From the NCBI RefSeq assembly GCF_000372745.1, contig NZ_KB889686.1, forward strand, positions 269,914-333,913: DNA of 64,000 nucleotides. Direction: 5' to 3'. Below, piece by piece: positions 33,502-42,617 of the stretch. The first letter of the stretch is position 1. Each line of letters opens with the position of its first letter. The notes under the pieces were generated by a model. It was given only the letters and a program-made list of their open reading frames with translations, did not search any database and was not told the origin of the DNA. This stretch comes from Embleya scabrispora DSM 41855. Its GTDB lineage: Bacteria > Actinomycetota > Actinomycetes > Streptomycetales > Streptomycetaceae. The position numbers and the translations under genes were made by a program.

Positions 33502-33999
33502 CTACCCCGCCTCCCGGTCGGGCCACTGCACCCGACCGTCCCGAAAGGCCAGCGGGCGGGCCTCGGTGTCCTCGATGAAGCGCAATCGGCCGAGTACGAC
33601 CGAGCCGTCCGGACCCGTGTGTGCGTCCTCGACCCGCGCGGCCAACCAGACCAACAGCTCGCCGACCTCGTCGAATTGGTCGGGATGCAGCTCCCGACGC
33701 ACGGTCAGCGCCCAACCGCCGCCGGCGATCGGTGCCAAACCGGTGGCCGACTCGCCACCGATCCGCAGCGCGATCCCGTCCGGGCCGCCCAACACGGGAT
33801 GCGGATCGTCCAGCACCGTCGGCACCCCGAGGTCGTCCACCACGACCACCGGGAAGGCGGCCACGATGCGTCGACCGCCCGCCTCCGGAACCGCCCCGTC
33901 CGCGAGCCCCACATGCCACCGCAACTCGGCCACTTCCGGACCCGAGAGCCGCCCGGCGCGCAACGCCACGTCAACGGTCAACTCGTATAGATCACTCAC
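33502..33999 (-). CDS. Conserved hypothetical protein
   Basis: A 165-residue cytoplasmic protein from GTG 33999. It starts with YELTVDVALRAGRLSGPEVAELRWHVGLADG and has a beta-rich central part (GGWALTVRRELHPDQFDEVGELLVWLA). It ends in RFIEDTEARPLAFRDGRVQW. The 'YELTVDVALR...ELRWHLG' pattern recurs in streptomycetes, but I know of no function. There is no motif for catalysis or nucleic-acid binding. Confidence 0.65.
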   Translation of the reverse strand: MSDLYELTVDVALRAGRLSGPEVAELRWHVGLADGAVPEAGGRRIVAAFPVVVVDDLGVPTVLDDPHPVLGGPDGIALRIGGESATGLAPIAGGGWALTVRRELHPDQFDEVGELLVWLAARVEDAHTGPDGSVVLGRLRFIEDTEARPLAFRDGRVQWPDREAG

Positions 34000-34242
34000 A
34001 CGCCGGGACCCTACCGTCCCACCGCCCGTGCCCCCACCGCCCGTGCCCGCTCCGAGCCGCCGCGCGCCCGCTCACCTTGCCCGGTTGCCACCAGTTCGTC
34101 ACGCGGAGGTGCGGAGGTGCGGAGGTGCGGTGGAGCGGCGATGCCGAGCGGCGTGCGCGCTCACCTTGGGGGCCGGCGCACCGTCGGGATCGGGCCGACC
34201 CACCGTCCACCATCGATGGGCAGGCAACTTGCCCGCACTTGT

Positions 34243-34944
34243 CTACCCGGGGCCCAGCCCCGCGCGGTACGCGATGATCACCAGGTGCACGCGATCGCGC
34301 GCGCCGAGCTTGGCGAGCAGGTGGCCCACGTGCGTCTTGGTGGTGCCCTCGGTGATGTGCAGGGTCCGGGCGATCTCGGCATTGGTGCGACCGGCCGCGA
34401 TCAGTACCAACACCTCGCGTTCGCGCGCGGTGATCGCCCGCAACGCGGCGGGCTGCGGCGGTTCCGGTACGGGCGCTGCGGCGGCCCGCGCGCCGGGCAC
34501 CTCCGGGCGGCGGGCGAACTCGGCGATCAGCCGCCGGGTCACGCTCGGCGCCAGCAGTGCCTCGCCGGCCGCGACCACCCGGATCGCATCGAGCAGGTCC
34601 TCGGGCGCGGTGTCCTTGAGCAGGAAGCCGCTGGCCCCGTTGCGCAGCGCCGCGTAGATGTGCTCGTCCAGATCGAACATGGTCAGGATCAACACCCGCA
34701 CCCCCGGCACCCCCGGCGGACCGCTCGCACCGGTGATCAGCCGGGTCGCCTCCAGGCCGTCCATGCCCGGCATGCGAATGTCCATCAGCACCACGTCGGG
34801 CCGCTCCCGACGGGCCGACTCCACCGCGGCCAGACCGGTGGCCGCCTCGCCGACCACGGTGAAGCCCGGCGCCATGTCGATGATGCCGCGAAAGCCCGCA
34901 CGGACCAGCGTCTGGTCGTCCGCGACCAGCACCCGCACGCTCAT
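34243..34944 (-). CDS. NarL/LuxR-type response regulator
   Basis: A 233-residue two-component regulator. The receiver domain has the acidic pair in LVADDQTL, the phosphorylated Asp55 in DVVLMDIRMPG and Lys in FLLKDTAPED. The LuxR helix-turn-helix is at the C-terminus (ITAREREVLVLIAAGRTNAE, then IARTLHITEGTTKTHVGHLL). Its start ATGA overlaps the kinase stop by four bases, so kinase and regulator are coupled. The likely targets are the divergent ABC ATPase/permease genes at 36397-38123. Confidence 0.93.
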   Translation of the reverse strand: MSVRVLVADDQTLVRAGFRGIIDMAPGFTVVGEAATGLAAVESARRERPDVVLMDIRMPGMDGLEATRLITGASGPPGVPGVRVLILTMFDLDEHIYAALRNGASGFLLKDTAPEDLLDAIRVVAAGEALLAPSVTRRLIAEFARRPEVPGARAAAAPVPEPPQPAALRAITAREREVLVLIAAGRTNAEIARTLHITEGTTKTHVGHLLAKLGARDRVHLVIIAYRAGLGPG

Positions 34945-36215
34945 CCGACCCGCTCACTCAACGGCAGCACGGCGGCCACCCGAAATCCCCGCCCGGGCAG
35001 CGGCCCCGCACTGAACTCCCCGTCGTACAGCCCGACTCGTTCGCGCATCCCGGCCAACCCGTGCCCGTACGGCGGATCATACGACTCGGCCGACTCGGCG
35101 CCCGCGAACGCGGGACCCAGGCCCACCCCCTCATCGGTGATCTCGATCGCCAACGCGTCCGCGCGATAGTCGACCCGGACCCGACCGGACCCGGTGTGCG
35201 CGTGCCGGCCGATATTGGTCAGCGCCTCCTGGACGATCCGGTACGCGGACAACTCGATCCCGGCGGGCAGTTCGCGAACGCCGCCCGAGACGCTCAGGTC
35301 CACGTGCAGGCCCGCCTCGGCGGTGCGCTCCAGCAGGGCGGGCAGATCGGCCAGGCCAGGCGCGGGCAGCCGGTCGGCCGGGCCGTCCGCGCGCAACACC
35401 CCGAGCAGGCCGCGCATCTCGCGGATCGTCTCGCCGCTGATCCGGTGGATCGCCGCGAGCGCCTCCCGCGCCTGCTCGGGCCGCTGATCGAGGACGAAGC
35501 CGCCGTATCCGGCCTGGACGTTCACCACACCCAGGCTGTGCGCGATCACGTCGTGCACCTCGCGGGCCAGCCGAAGCCGTTCCTCGGCGAATTCGGATCG
35601 GACCAACTCGGCGTGGTGCTCGCGCAGTGCCGCGGCGTATGCGCGGTGTCGCCCGACCGCGTAGCCCACCGCCCACGCGGTGCCCGTGAACAGCAGCGCG
35701 AGCCACGCGTTGCGGCGCACATCGGCCGAACCCGCCAACCACCACTGCCCGCCGCCGAAGATCCCGACCGCGAGCACCGCGAGACCGCCCCGCGGCGAGT
35801 ACGTCACCGCCGCGCTGTACACCGCGGCCATCGACACCAGCACCACGAACGGCCCGCCCAGCGCGAGGGCGATCGCCGTCTCCCCGGCCACGCACACCAC
35901 CACCGCCCACGTCGCGACCAGGACGCCGATCGCGAGCGCCGGCCGCGTGCGACGCAGCATCAGCGCCACGCCGAGCGCGCCGATCGCGAGCAGTGCGACG
36001 GTCAGCTGGGTCGAGGTCGGATCAGGGTAGCCGCGCCGATGCGGGTCGTAGTCGTGGGAGGCGTCCAGCACACGCAGCGCGGCGACCCACATTCCCACCA
36101 AGGCCGCGAACACGTCCAACGCGACCCAGTGCCGGGTGCGCAACCTCTTGGTCAACGGGCGCAACGGCTCCGAATTCATGCCACCGAGAGTAGGCAGGAC
36201 GCCGGTTTCGCTCAT
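34941..36215 (-). CDS. Sensor histidine kinase (HisKA_3 type)
   Basis: A 424-residue membrane kinase. Four to six hydrophobic segments lie in residues 30-185; the dimerisation helix has the phospho-accepting His in LAREVHDVIAHSLGVVNVQAG; the ATP-binding domain has ELSAYRIVQEALTNIGRHA (N box), EITDEGVGLGP (G1) and GHGLAGMRERV (G2). The start is either ATG 36215 or ATG 36179; neither has a strong ribosome site. It is paired with the response regulator and divergent from an ABC pair, a common arrangement in which the kinase senses the exporter's substrate or envelope stress. Confidence 0.92.
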   Translation of the reverse strand: MSETGVLPTLGGMNSEPLRPLTKRLRTRHWVALDVFAALVGMWVAALRVLDASHDYDPHRRGYPDPTSTQLTVALLAIGALGVALMLRRTRPALAIGVLVATWAVVVCVAGETAIALALGGPFVVLVSMAAVYSAAVTYSPRGGLAVLAVGIFGGGQWWLAGSADVRRNAWLALLFTGTAWAVGYAVGRHRAYAAALREHHAELVRSEFAEERLRLAREVHDVIAHSLGVVNVQAGYGGFVLDQRPEQAREALAAIHRISGETIREMRGLLGVLRADGPADRLPAPGLADLPALLERTAEAGLHVDLSVSGGVRELPAGIELSAYRIVQEALTNIGRHAHTGSGRVRVDYRADALAIEITDEGVGLGPAFAGAESAESYDPPYGHGLAGMRERVGLYDGEFSAGPLPGRGFRVAAVLPLSERVG

Positions 36216-36396
36216 CGCCCGGGAGACCTACGACCACGGTCGTACCCGAACGCCGATCCGGACCGCGCACTCCGGCCACGGTCCGACGACGGCGCGCCGG
36301 CGACCCGACACGGTGGAGGACGTATCGCCGGCGACGCGGCATCGACGTGGTCGCGTTCGCCGCAGCGAATCCGGGAGAAGGGCGGAAGGGGCAAAG

Positions 36397-37344
36397 ATGA
36401 TCGAAGTGCACGGACTCACCAAGAGATACGGCGCGCGGGTCGTCGTGGACGATCTGACGTTCACCGTCGAACCGGGGCGGGTGACCGGCTTCCTCGGCCC
36501 GAACGGCGCGGGCAAGTCGACCACCATGCGGATGATTCTGGGACTGGCCGCGCCCAGCGCCGGCCACGCCTGGATCGAGGGACGGCCGTACCGCTCGTTC
36601 GACCGGCCGCTGCGCCGGGTGGGCGCGCTCCTGGACGCGGGTGCGATGTCGGGTGGGCGTGGCGCGTACCACCACTTGGCGAGCATCGCCGCGAGCAACG
36701 ACATCCCGCGCACCCGGGTCGAGGAGGTGCTGGAACGGACGGGTTTGTGCGAGGTGGCCCGGCGGCGGGTGGGCGGCTTCTCGCTGGGCATGAAGCAGCG
36801 GCTCGGGATCGCGGCCGCACTGCTCGGCGAGCCGCGGGTGTTGCTGCTCGACGAGCCGGTCAACGGGCTCGATCCGGACGGGGTGCGCTGGATCCGCACG
36901 CTCATGCGCGAACTGGCGGCCGAGGGACGCACGGTGTTCGTCTCCAGCCATCTGATGAGCGAGATGGCGCTGACCGCCGACCACGTGATCGTGCTCGGTC
37001 GGGGCCGGGTGATCGTGGACACCGACATGGCCGAGTTCGTCCGGACCGGCTCGCGCGGTGACGTGCTGGTGCGCTCGCCGCACGGTGCGCGGTTGGCCCG
37101 GCTGTTGACCGAGCACGGGGCGTCGGTGACCGCGGAGGCGGACGGCGCCCTCGCGGTTACCGACCTGGCGTTCGTCCGGATCGGCGAGCTGGCCGCCGCG
37201 CACGGCCTGGTGATCCACGAACTCGCGGCCCGACAGGGCTCGTTGGAGGAGGCGTACCTGCGGATCACCGAGGACGAGGCGGTCCACCGGGCGGTGCACC
37301 CGGTGGGTGGGGCGGGCGCCGTCGGCAAGGGGGCGGGCGCGTGA
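36397..37344 (+). CDS. ABC transporter ATP-binding protein
   Basis: A 315-residue ATPase with ggaagggg upstream of ATG 36397. Walker A is GPNGAGKST, the signature is FSLGMKQRLGIA (LSxGMxQR form of the CcmA/BcrA-like group) and Walker B is VLLLDEPVNGLDPDG. The extra C-terminal segment RHVHP-like (HELAARQGSLEEAYLRITED) is typical of export-type ATPases paired with single permeases. It overlaps the permease gene by GTGA. The divergent two-component system is the likely controller. The substrate is unknown; relatives export antimicrobial peptides or lipids. Confidence 0.92.
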   Translation: MIEVHGLTKRYGARVVVDDLTFTVEPGRVTGFLGPNGAGKSTTMRMILGLAAPSAGHAWIEGRPYRSFDRPLRRVGALLDAGAMSGGRGAYHHLASIAASNDIPRTRVEEVLERTGLCEVARRRVGGFSLGMKQRLGIAAALLGEPRVLLLDEPVNGLDPDGVRWIRTLMRELAAEGRTVFVSSHLMSEMALTADHVIVLGRGRVIVDTDMAEFVRTGSRGDVLVRSPHGARLARLLTEHGASVTAEADGALAVTDLAFVRIGELAAAHGLVIHELAARQGSLEEAYLRITEDEAVHRAVHPVGGAGAVGKGAGA

Positions 37345-38123
37345 GGTGGTTCTCGCTGCCACGCGGGGTGCTCGCGGCCGAGTGGATCAAGCTGCGGACC
37401 CTTCGCTCCATGTATTACACCGCCGTGATCTCCGCGGTCGCGGCACTCGGGCTCGGCGCGTTCGACCTGGGCAATCTGGTCGCCGACTGGGACGGGTTGT
37501 CGGCCGAGCGGCAGGCCGCGTTCGACCCGGTCCGTTTCGGCTTCAGCGGCGGCTACTACGTGGTCGTGCTCGCGCTGGGCACGCTCGGGGCACTGGTCGG
37601 CGGCTCGGAGTACGGATCGGGGCTGATCGCGACCACGTACACCGCGGTGCCTCGGCGGCGCCGGGTGTTCGCGGCCAAGGTCGCGGTCACCGGCGCCGCG
37701 ACCTTCGTGGCGGGCGAGGTGATCGCGTTCGCGACCTTCTTCATGGGTCAGGGGATCCTGGCCGACAAGCACCTGAATGTGAGCCTGGGCGACCCGCACG
37801 TGCTGCGTGCGGTGACGGCCACCGGCGCGTTCGTGAGCGTGCTCGCGGTGATCGGGCTCGCGCTGGGCACCATCGTGCGGCATTCGGCGGGGGCGATCGC
37901 CGCGCTGTTCGGGCTGTTCTTCGTCGCCCCGATGCTCACCGAGGCGGCCGGCGACGCGGTCGAGCGCGGCACCCTGCAACCGGCCTTCCAGGCACTGAGC
38001 AGCACCACCGGGCCGGTGGATCCGTCCCGTCCTTCGACGGCGGCGGCGTGTGTGGTGTGCGTGGTCTGGCTCGCGGTCGCGCTGGCGGTTGCCGCGTGGT
38101 CGGTCGAGCGTCGGGATGTGTGA
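37341..38123 (+). CDS. ABC transporter permease
   Basis: A 260-residue membrane protein with six hydrophobic segments, from GTG 37341 overlapping the ATPase stop codon. The N-terminus LAAEWIKLRTLRSMYYTAVI is the signature of ABC-2-type permeases (the 'E-x-x-K' motif), and the region GGSEYGSGLIATTYTAVPRRR is the usual cytoplasmic loop. Together with the upstream ATPase it forms a complete two-gene exporter under the divergent two-component system. Confidence 0.9.
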   Translation: MRWFSLPRGVLAAEWIKLRTLRSMYYTAVISAVAALGLGAFDLGNLVADWDGLSAERQAAFDPVRFGFSGGYYVVVLALGTLGALVGGSEYGSGLIATTYTAVPRRRRVFAAKVAVTGAATFVAGEVIAFATFFMGQGILADKHLNVSLGDPHVLRAVTATGAFVSVLAVIGLALGTIVRHSAGAIAALFGLFFVAPMLTEAAGDAVERGTLQPAFQALSSTTGPVDPSRPSTAAACVVCVVWLAVALAVAAWSVERRDV

Positions 38124-38168
38124 GCGTGGGGACGGAACATGATTCGTTGCAGATCCCGTAACGACATG

Positions 38169-38239
38169 CCATGCACATTGCCATGCAGCACACCATGCAG
38201 TCTGCCATGCAGCTCGCCATGCAAGTACCAGGTCAGAGG
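38169..38239. repeat. 12-base tandem repeat plus conserved block, copy A
   Basis: Five copies of ccatgca occur exactly 12 bases apart (38169, 38181, 38193, 38205, 38217). The last is followed by aagtaccaggtca, and the 28-base block 38212-38239 matches 61534-61561 with only two differences. On the minus strand the block reads TWYLHGELHGRLHG. It lies between the convergent ABC permease (ending 38123) and DrrA-like genes (ending 38314). Confidence 0.75.
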
Positions 38240-38313
38240 CTCATTTCGAGTACCGCTCGGCTTCATCGTGGTTGGTCGATGCGAAGCCGATACTTCTGAC
38301 GAGCCCATCGTGC

Positions 38314-39321
38314 TCATCGCGGGTTCCGCCGGTTCGGCCACGGCCGGCCGGCGCCGGGAGCGCGGTCGGCGTGGGCTCTGCCGGTGAGGGCGAGGAAGAC
38401 ATCGTCGAGGTCGGGAGTGTGCACGGTGAGCGACTCGGCGCGGATGGCCGCGTCGTCGAGTGTGTCGAGGAGGGTGCGCAGCGTCGGGATGCTGTCGTCG
38501 CCGGGGATGTCGAGGGTGAGTGTCTCGTCGTCGCAGGTGGTGGCGCGGAAGAGGTCGGCGGCCACGTCGAGGTGGTGGGGGTTGTTGAACCTGACCCGGA
38601 TGTGCGCGCCGGGAACGCGGCGCTTGAGCTCGGCGGCGGTACCCTCGGCGACGAGCCGGCCGTAGTCCAGGACCGCGATCCGGTCGGCGAGTCGGTCCGC
38701 CTCCTCCAGATATCGGGTGGTGAGCAGGACGGTCACGCCCTGCTCGGCGACCAGTTCGCGGATGATGTTCCAGATGACTCGGCGGCTGCGCGGGTCCAGG
38801 CCCGTGGTGGGCTCGTCGAGGAAGATCACTCGGGGGTCGCCGATCAGGGTCATCGCCAGGTCGAGCCTGCGGCGCATGTCGCCGGAGAGGGTGACGACGG
38901 CTTTGGAGGCGGCCTCGGTGAGGTCGAATCGGGCCAGCAGTTCGTCGGCCCGGCGGCGGCCCTCCACCCGGCCCAGATGACGCAGGTCCGCCATCAGGAT
39001 CAGGTTCTCCCGGGTGGTGAGCAGGTTGTCCACGGCGGCGAACTGGCCGGTGACACCGATCGCCCGGCGTACCGCGTCGGCCTCACGGGCGAGGTCGTGG
39101 CCGGCCACGTGTACGCGGCCGGCGTCGGCGCCGACGAGCGTGGACAGGATCTGCAGGGTGGTGGTCTTGCCCGCGCCGCTGGGACCGAGGAGGGCGAAAA
39201 CGGTGCCCTCGGGGATGTGCAGGTCGATGCCGTCCAGCACCACCTTGTCGCCGTACGACTTGGCCAAGCCGACGGCGCTGATCGCGGCCGAGCGGCTGCC
39301 GGCCGCGGAAGTCGTGGTCAT
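38314..39321 (-). CDS. Daunorubicin-resistance-type (DrrA) ABC ATPase without a permease
   Basis: A 335-residue ATPase of the DrrA group. Walker A is GPSGAGKTT, the signature is TLSGDMRRRLDLA (Asp in place of the usual second Gly) and Walker B is VIFLDEPTTGLDPRSR. The C-terminal DRA extension has HTPDLDDVFLALTG. DrrA normally pairs with the DrrB permease encoded immediately downstream; here downstream lies only the 12-base repeat and a convergent, unrelated permease. Either the permease is elsewhere or this gene is orphaned. It is 57 bases downstream of a DUF4097 protein gene, in the same direction. Confidence 0.88.
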   Translation of the reverse strand: MTTTSAAGSRSAAISAVGLAKSYGDKVVLDGIDLHIPEGTVFALLGPSGAGKTTTLQILSTLVGADAGRVHVAGHDLAREADAVRRAIGVTGQFAAVDNLLTTRENLILMADLRHLGRVEGRRRADELLARFDLTEAASKAVVTLSGDMRRRLDLAMTLIGDPRVIFLDEPTTGLDPRSRRVIWNIIRELVAEQGVTVLLTTRYLEEADRLADRIAVLDYGRLVAEGTAAELKRRVPGAHIRVRFNNPHHLDVAADLFRATTCDDETLTLDIPGDDSIPTLRTLLDTLDDAAIRAESLTVHTPDLDDVFLALTGRAHADRAPGAGRPWPNRRNPR

Positions 39322-39378
39322 GGCAGGGGGACCCCTTCGATCGTGGCTCTGCGGTCTCGGCCGGGCCGCGCGCCGAAC

Positions 39379-40215
39379 TCAGGCACGCCGGATCAGAATG
39401 TGGCCGAAGGAGGTCCGGGCGCGGACCTCGACGGACTCCTCGGACTCCTCGGGACTCTCGGTCGCGCCGAGCGAGTTGCGTACGCTGCCCATCCGGGTCT
39501 GCACGTCCAGCCAGGCTGCGGTGGCCTTGCGGATGCCGACCTCCAGGTCGCCGACGCCGGTGTGGAGATGGACCTGGCCGCGGGCCACCTCGTCGATCCG
39601 GATCGCGCCGTGGGCGCACTTGGCGTCGACGTCGGCGTGCGCGACGCCGACGGTGATCCGGCCGTTGGAGGAGTTGGCCCGCAGGTCGCCCCCGACCTCG
39701 CCGACGGTGGTTTCGCCGTTGGTGTTCCTGATCGTCGCCGCGCCGGTGACGGTGCCGATCTCGATCCGGCCCGCCGCGATGATCTCGGCGTCCCCGGTGG
39801 TGCGGGCCACCCGGATGTCGCCGTGGTCGGTCCTGGCGTACAGGGCCCGGGCCTCGTCCATGCGGATGGTGCCGACCGAGGTCTTGAGCCGGCAGTCGCC
39901 CAGCGGGCCCGAACAGGTGAAGTCCGCCATGGGCGTGGCGGCCCGCACGTCGGAGCCCGCGGGCAGTTCGACGGAGATCTCGACGGAGCCGTTCTTGCCG
40001 AACAGCGAGCGCTTCTTGGGCCCGTTGATCAGCAATCTGCCACCGGAGCAGGTGACCGTGGTCTGTTGTGCGGCACGCACGTCGATCTCGTCCGCGCTGT
40101 TGCCGGGCACTACCTCGACCACCGTGTCGGTGCGGTCGCTCGCGCTGATCCGGACCGAACCGATGTCGAATTCGAGGGTGGCGGAAATCGGCTTCGGGGT
40201 GTCGAACCTGGGCAT
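39379..40215 (-). CDS. DUF4097 family beta-strand repeat protein
   Basis: A 278-residue protein from ATG 40215, with gagagga about 10 bases upstream. It is made of repeating short beta strands (VRISASDRTDTVVEVVP, then ADVDAKCAHGAIRIDEV, then HTGVGDLEVGIRKATAAW), the right-handed beta-helix-like DUF4097 fold. No membrane anchor or signal peptide is seen. In streptomycetes this family is often encoded between a ribbon-helix-helix protein and a DrrA ATPase, as here. Its function is not known. Confidence 0.85.
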   Translation of the reverse strand: MPRFDTPKPISATLEFDIGSVRISASDRTDTVVEVVPGNSADEIDVRAAQQTTVTCSGGRLLINGPKKRSLFGKNGSVEISVELPAGSDVRAATPMADFTCSGPLGDCRLKTSVGTIRMDEARALYARTDHGDIRVARTTGDAEIIAAGRIEIGTVTGAATIRNTNGETTVGEVGGDLRANSSNGRITVGVAHADVDAKCAHGAIRIDEVARGQVHLHTGVGDLEVGIRKATAAWLDVQTRMGSVRNSLGATESPEESEESVEVRARTSFGHILIRRA

Positions 40216-40466
40216 CGTGGTGCGTTCCTCTCGGCTGTGGGCTCCCGTTGGCACGCCGGCCGGGTGGGCGGGGCCGGCCGGAAGTCCGGTGCGGTGTCGG
40301 GGGTCGGTGCCGTGTGCGATGCGTGGACAGCGGTGCTTGCGCGACGTCTGCGGGGGCGATGCTTGCGTGGTGGAGGTGCGTGGCGGAGGCGCGTGTGTTG
40401 TGTCCGTGTCCGTGTCCGCGTATGCGGTGGCGCGGGGCGGTGGTGTGGCGCCGTGCGTTGTGCCGG

Positions 40467-41009
40467 TCAGCGGACCCAGCCGGTGTAGCCCTGGCGGCCC
40501 CGATGTCGGCTGGTGGGGTCGGATGCGCCGTTGCGGGCGGGATCGGGTGCCAGCGCGCCGGTGGCGGCGCGTACCAGCCAGGCGTTGACCGACAGGCTCT
40601 CGCGCGCTGCGGCGGCCTCGACTCGGGACTTGAGGTGGGCGGGCAGCCGGAAGTTGATCCGTGCCATGCCGCCCTCGTCGCCGTCCGCCGGCGCCGCGAA
40701 CGACGTCGGTGTGGGCACACTCGGCGCGCCTTCCGGCCGGTCGGGTCTCGCGTAGACCTCCGGGGCCGGCGGCGCCGTCACCACGAACTCGGGGTCGAGC
40801 CCGCGCAGTCGAAGCTCGACCGATCCGGGGGCGAGGTCGCCGGTGACCTCGGCCATGGCGGCGGACAGCGCACTGAGCAGAACGAGCCGGGTGGCCGATT
40901 CCAGCGGGGCGGTGAGGCGCTCGGCCAGCTCGCGCGCCTCGCCACCGCCCGCATTCGCGGCGACCGCGAGCTCGTTCCGAAGATTGTCGACGTACGGTGT
41001 GAGATCCAT
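40467..41009 (-). CDS. Ribbon-helix-helix (HicB/Arc-like) DNA-binding protein
   Basis: A 180-residue protein from ATG 41009. The N-terminal 90 residues are helical (ELAERLTAPLESATRLVLLSALSAAMAEV); the C-terminal third has the antitoxin-like ribbon-helix-helix RINFRLPAHLKSRVEAAAAR followed by ESLSVNAWLVRA. It probably represses itself and the DUF4097/DrrA genes downstream on the same strand; no toxin gene (HicA) is visible beside it, so it is not a normal toxin-antitoxin pair. Confidence 0.78.
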   Translation of the reverse strand: MDLTPYVDNLRNELAVAANAGGGEARELAERLTAPLESATRLVLLSALSAAMAEVTGDLAPGSVELRLRGLDPEFVVTAPPAPEVYARPDRPEGAPSVPTPTSFAAPADGDEGGMARINFRLPAHLKSRVEAAAARESLSVNAWLVRAATGALAPDPARNGASDPTSRHRGRQGYTGWVR

Positions 41010-41447
41010 GACGCCATGGTGGCACATTGATGGCGCCGTTGCGAGATGTCTCGACGTCATAGATGCGCCATCCGCATCTGGGCCAGGAGGTACGGGTGTT
41101 GCGGAGGAGGCAGGCGAGCGGCTGAATGCCGACGGGCGTCGGGCCGGTCCGGATACTCGCGGCGACGGGCACACGCTGCGCCATGACGGCTTCCGGTTGC
41201 GCCACGGTGCCCATTGCGCCACGCCGGCGCGGGCTCCGGGCGACGGCCCGCCGGGAGCGCCGGGGCGCGGGCGGGGGCGCGGCGGCCCGTGGTGCCGGTG
41301 TCCGGTGGTGCCGGCGTTCGGTCCGGCCGTCTCGGTCGATCGGTGGCGCCTGCGCCGCATGGGGCGTCGACACCGGCTCTAGAGTGATCATGACGGGGTG
41401 GCACGACGAGTGACACGACGCGGTGTGCGGCGAGGGGGTTTGGGGAC
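41010..41447. other. Divergent intergenic region
   Basis: A 438-base gap between divergent genes without a supported gene. It should contain the promoters for the ribbon-helix-helix operon and for the following plus-strand gene; I could not pick out clear boxes. Confidence 0.4.
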
Positions 41448-42380
41448 GTGGCGATACGGGATCAACTGCGGGGCATCAGTGGGGCGGTGGGGGCCGCGGC
41501 GGCGTCGGGGCGCGCGGCCGTGGGAGGTCGGATCGGCGCCGGTCGGGCCCGGGTCGCGTCGGGGGACTGGGTGCACGGGACGTTGGACGCCCTGCCCGCG
41601 CCGGCCGCGCCCGCCACCGTGGCCTGGGAGTTCTCGTTGGGCGCGCTGGTGTGTCGGCATCCGAAGATGCCTGCGATGACCGCGCGACCGCTGCGGCTGC
41701 TCGACGGCCTGGGCGCGGTGCGCTTCGGCCCGGAGACGGTCGGCTTCGACGGGGAGGACATCCCGTGGGAGAAGGTGGTCCGGCTCACCCTGCACGACGC
41801 GTTCGCCTCGATGACCACGGCCGCACTCGATACCGAAGTGGACCGGATTCGCGACGTGCTGCCGCCGTTGCCCGGCCGCAAGTGGGCGGTCGGCAAGGTG
41901 GTGGAGGGCCTGCTCACGGTGGTCCTCGCGTCGCTGGAACAGGCCGACGACCGCCGCCTGGACAGCGCGGAGGTGGCCTGCGAAATCACCTACCGCGGCT
42001 TGCTCGGCCGGGAGAAGACGCTGCGCGCCGGCCTGTTCGCCACCGCCCTGTTGGCCCGGCAGGCCGCCGTCGAGGACAGTCTGGTGGCCACCGCGCGCGC
42101 CCACGGCGTCGAGGTGGTCGCGGCCGTACCCGAAGGCGGCGCCGGCGACGCGGCGGCGGCCGAGCGAATCCGCGTCCTGCGGGCCCGGACCGACGCGGTC
42201 TCGGCCAAGCTGCGCGCCCAGCGCGAGCAGGCCGCGGAGATCGCCCCGCCGGTCGAGCCGACGGCGGTCGCGGGTAGCGCGCCGAACGCGACAGCCGCTC
42301 CCGCCTCGCGCATCGCCGGCCCCGGCAACGCCGCCCACCCCAGCGACGCCACCGACCCCACCGACCCTTTCGCCTGCTGA
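41448..42380 (+). CDS. Hypothetical protein
   Basis: A 310-residue soluble protein from GTG 41448. The central 150 residues are the conserved part (for example FSLGALVCRHPKMPAMTARP, IPWEKVVRLTLHDAFASM and GLLGREKTLRAGLFATALLA). The first 40 and last 60 residues are Ala/Gly/Pro-rich. No membrane segment, no cysteine pattern and no known catalytic motif were seen. It stands alone between a repressor-like and a GNAT gene. I do not recognise a function. Confidence 0.6.
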   Translation: MAIRDQLRGISGAVGAAAASGRAAVGGRIGAGRARVASGDWVHGTLDALPAPAAPATVAWEFSLGALVCRHPKMPAMTARPLRLLDGLGAVRFGPETVGFDGEDIPWEKVVRLTLHDAFASMTTAALDTEVDRIRDVLPPLPGRKWAVGKVVEGLLTVVLASLEQADDRRLDSAEVACEITYRGLLGREKTLRAGLFATALLARQAAVEDSLVATARAHGVEVVAAVPEGGAGDAAAAERIRVLRARTDAVSAKLRAQREQAAEIAPPVEPTAVAGSAPNATAAPASRIAGPGNAAHPSDATDPTDPFAC

Positions 42381-42382
42381 TC

Positions 42383-42399
42383 ACCCGGTGCGACCGGGT
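42383..42399 (+). terminator. Short terminator hairpin
   Basis: Arms acccggt (42383-42389) and accgggt (42393-42399) pair with a three-base loop just after the stop codon at 42380. Confidence 0.5.
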
Positions 42400-42617
42400 C
42401 GGCTCGCCTCTTCTCGGCTGACGCGAGAGCCAGGGCCCGTCCGGCGGATCCTGGTGGATGGGGCCGCGCCGTCCCGTGCCGTGGCCGGTGGTGCCGGCGA
42501 AGCGGCCGCGTAGTGGTTCTGTTCGGCGGTTTCTCCGGTGCGCCGAGACGAGCGCAGCGAGGAGCCCGAAGGGCGAACGGCAGCCGGCGCGACCCGCCGG
42601 GATGCGCCGGACAGGTC

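Noticed and set aside
38120-38220. A cysteine-rich frame on the minus strand through repeat copy A (MASCMADCMVCC)
   Set aside because: The cysteines come from the repeat in an alternative frame; the same frame in copy B stops after about 11 codons, so it is not conserved.
38272-40488. A 738-codon plus-strand open frame
   Set aside because: It lies entirely opposite the DrrA-like and DUF4097 genes and has the repetitive composition of a GC-rich shadow.
40467-41009. HicAB toxin-antitoxin pair
   Set aside because: The ribbon-helix-helix half is present but no HicA-like gene adjoins it.
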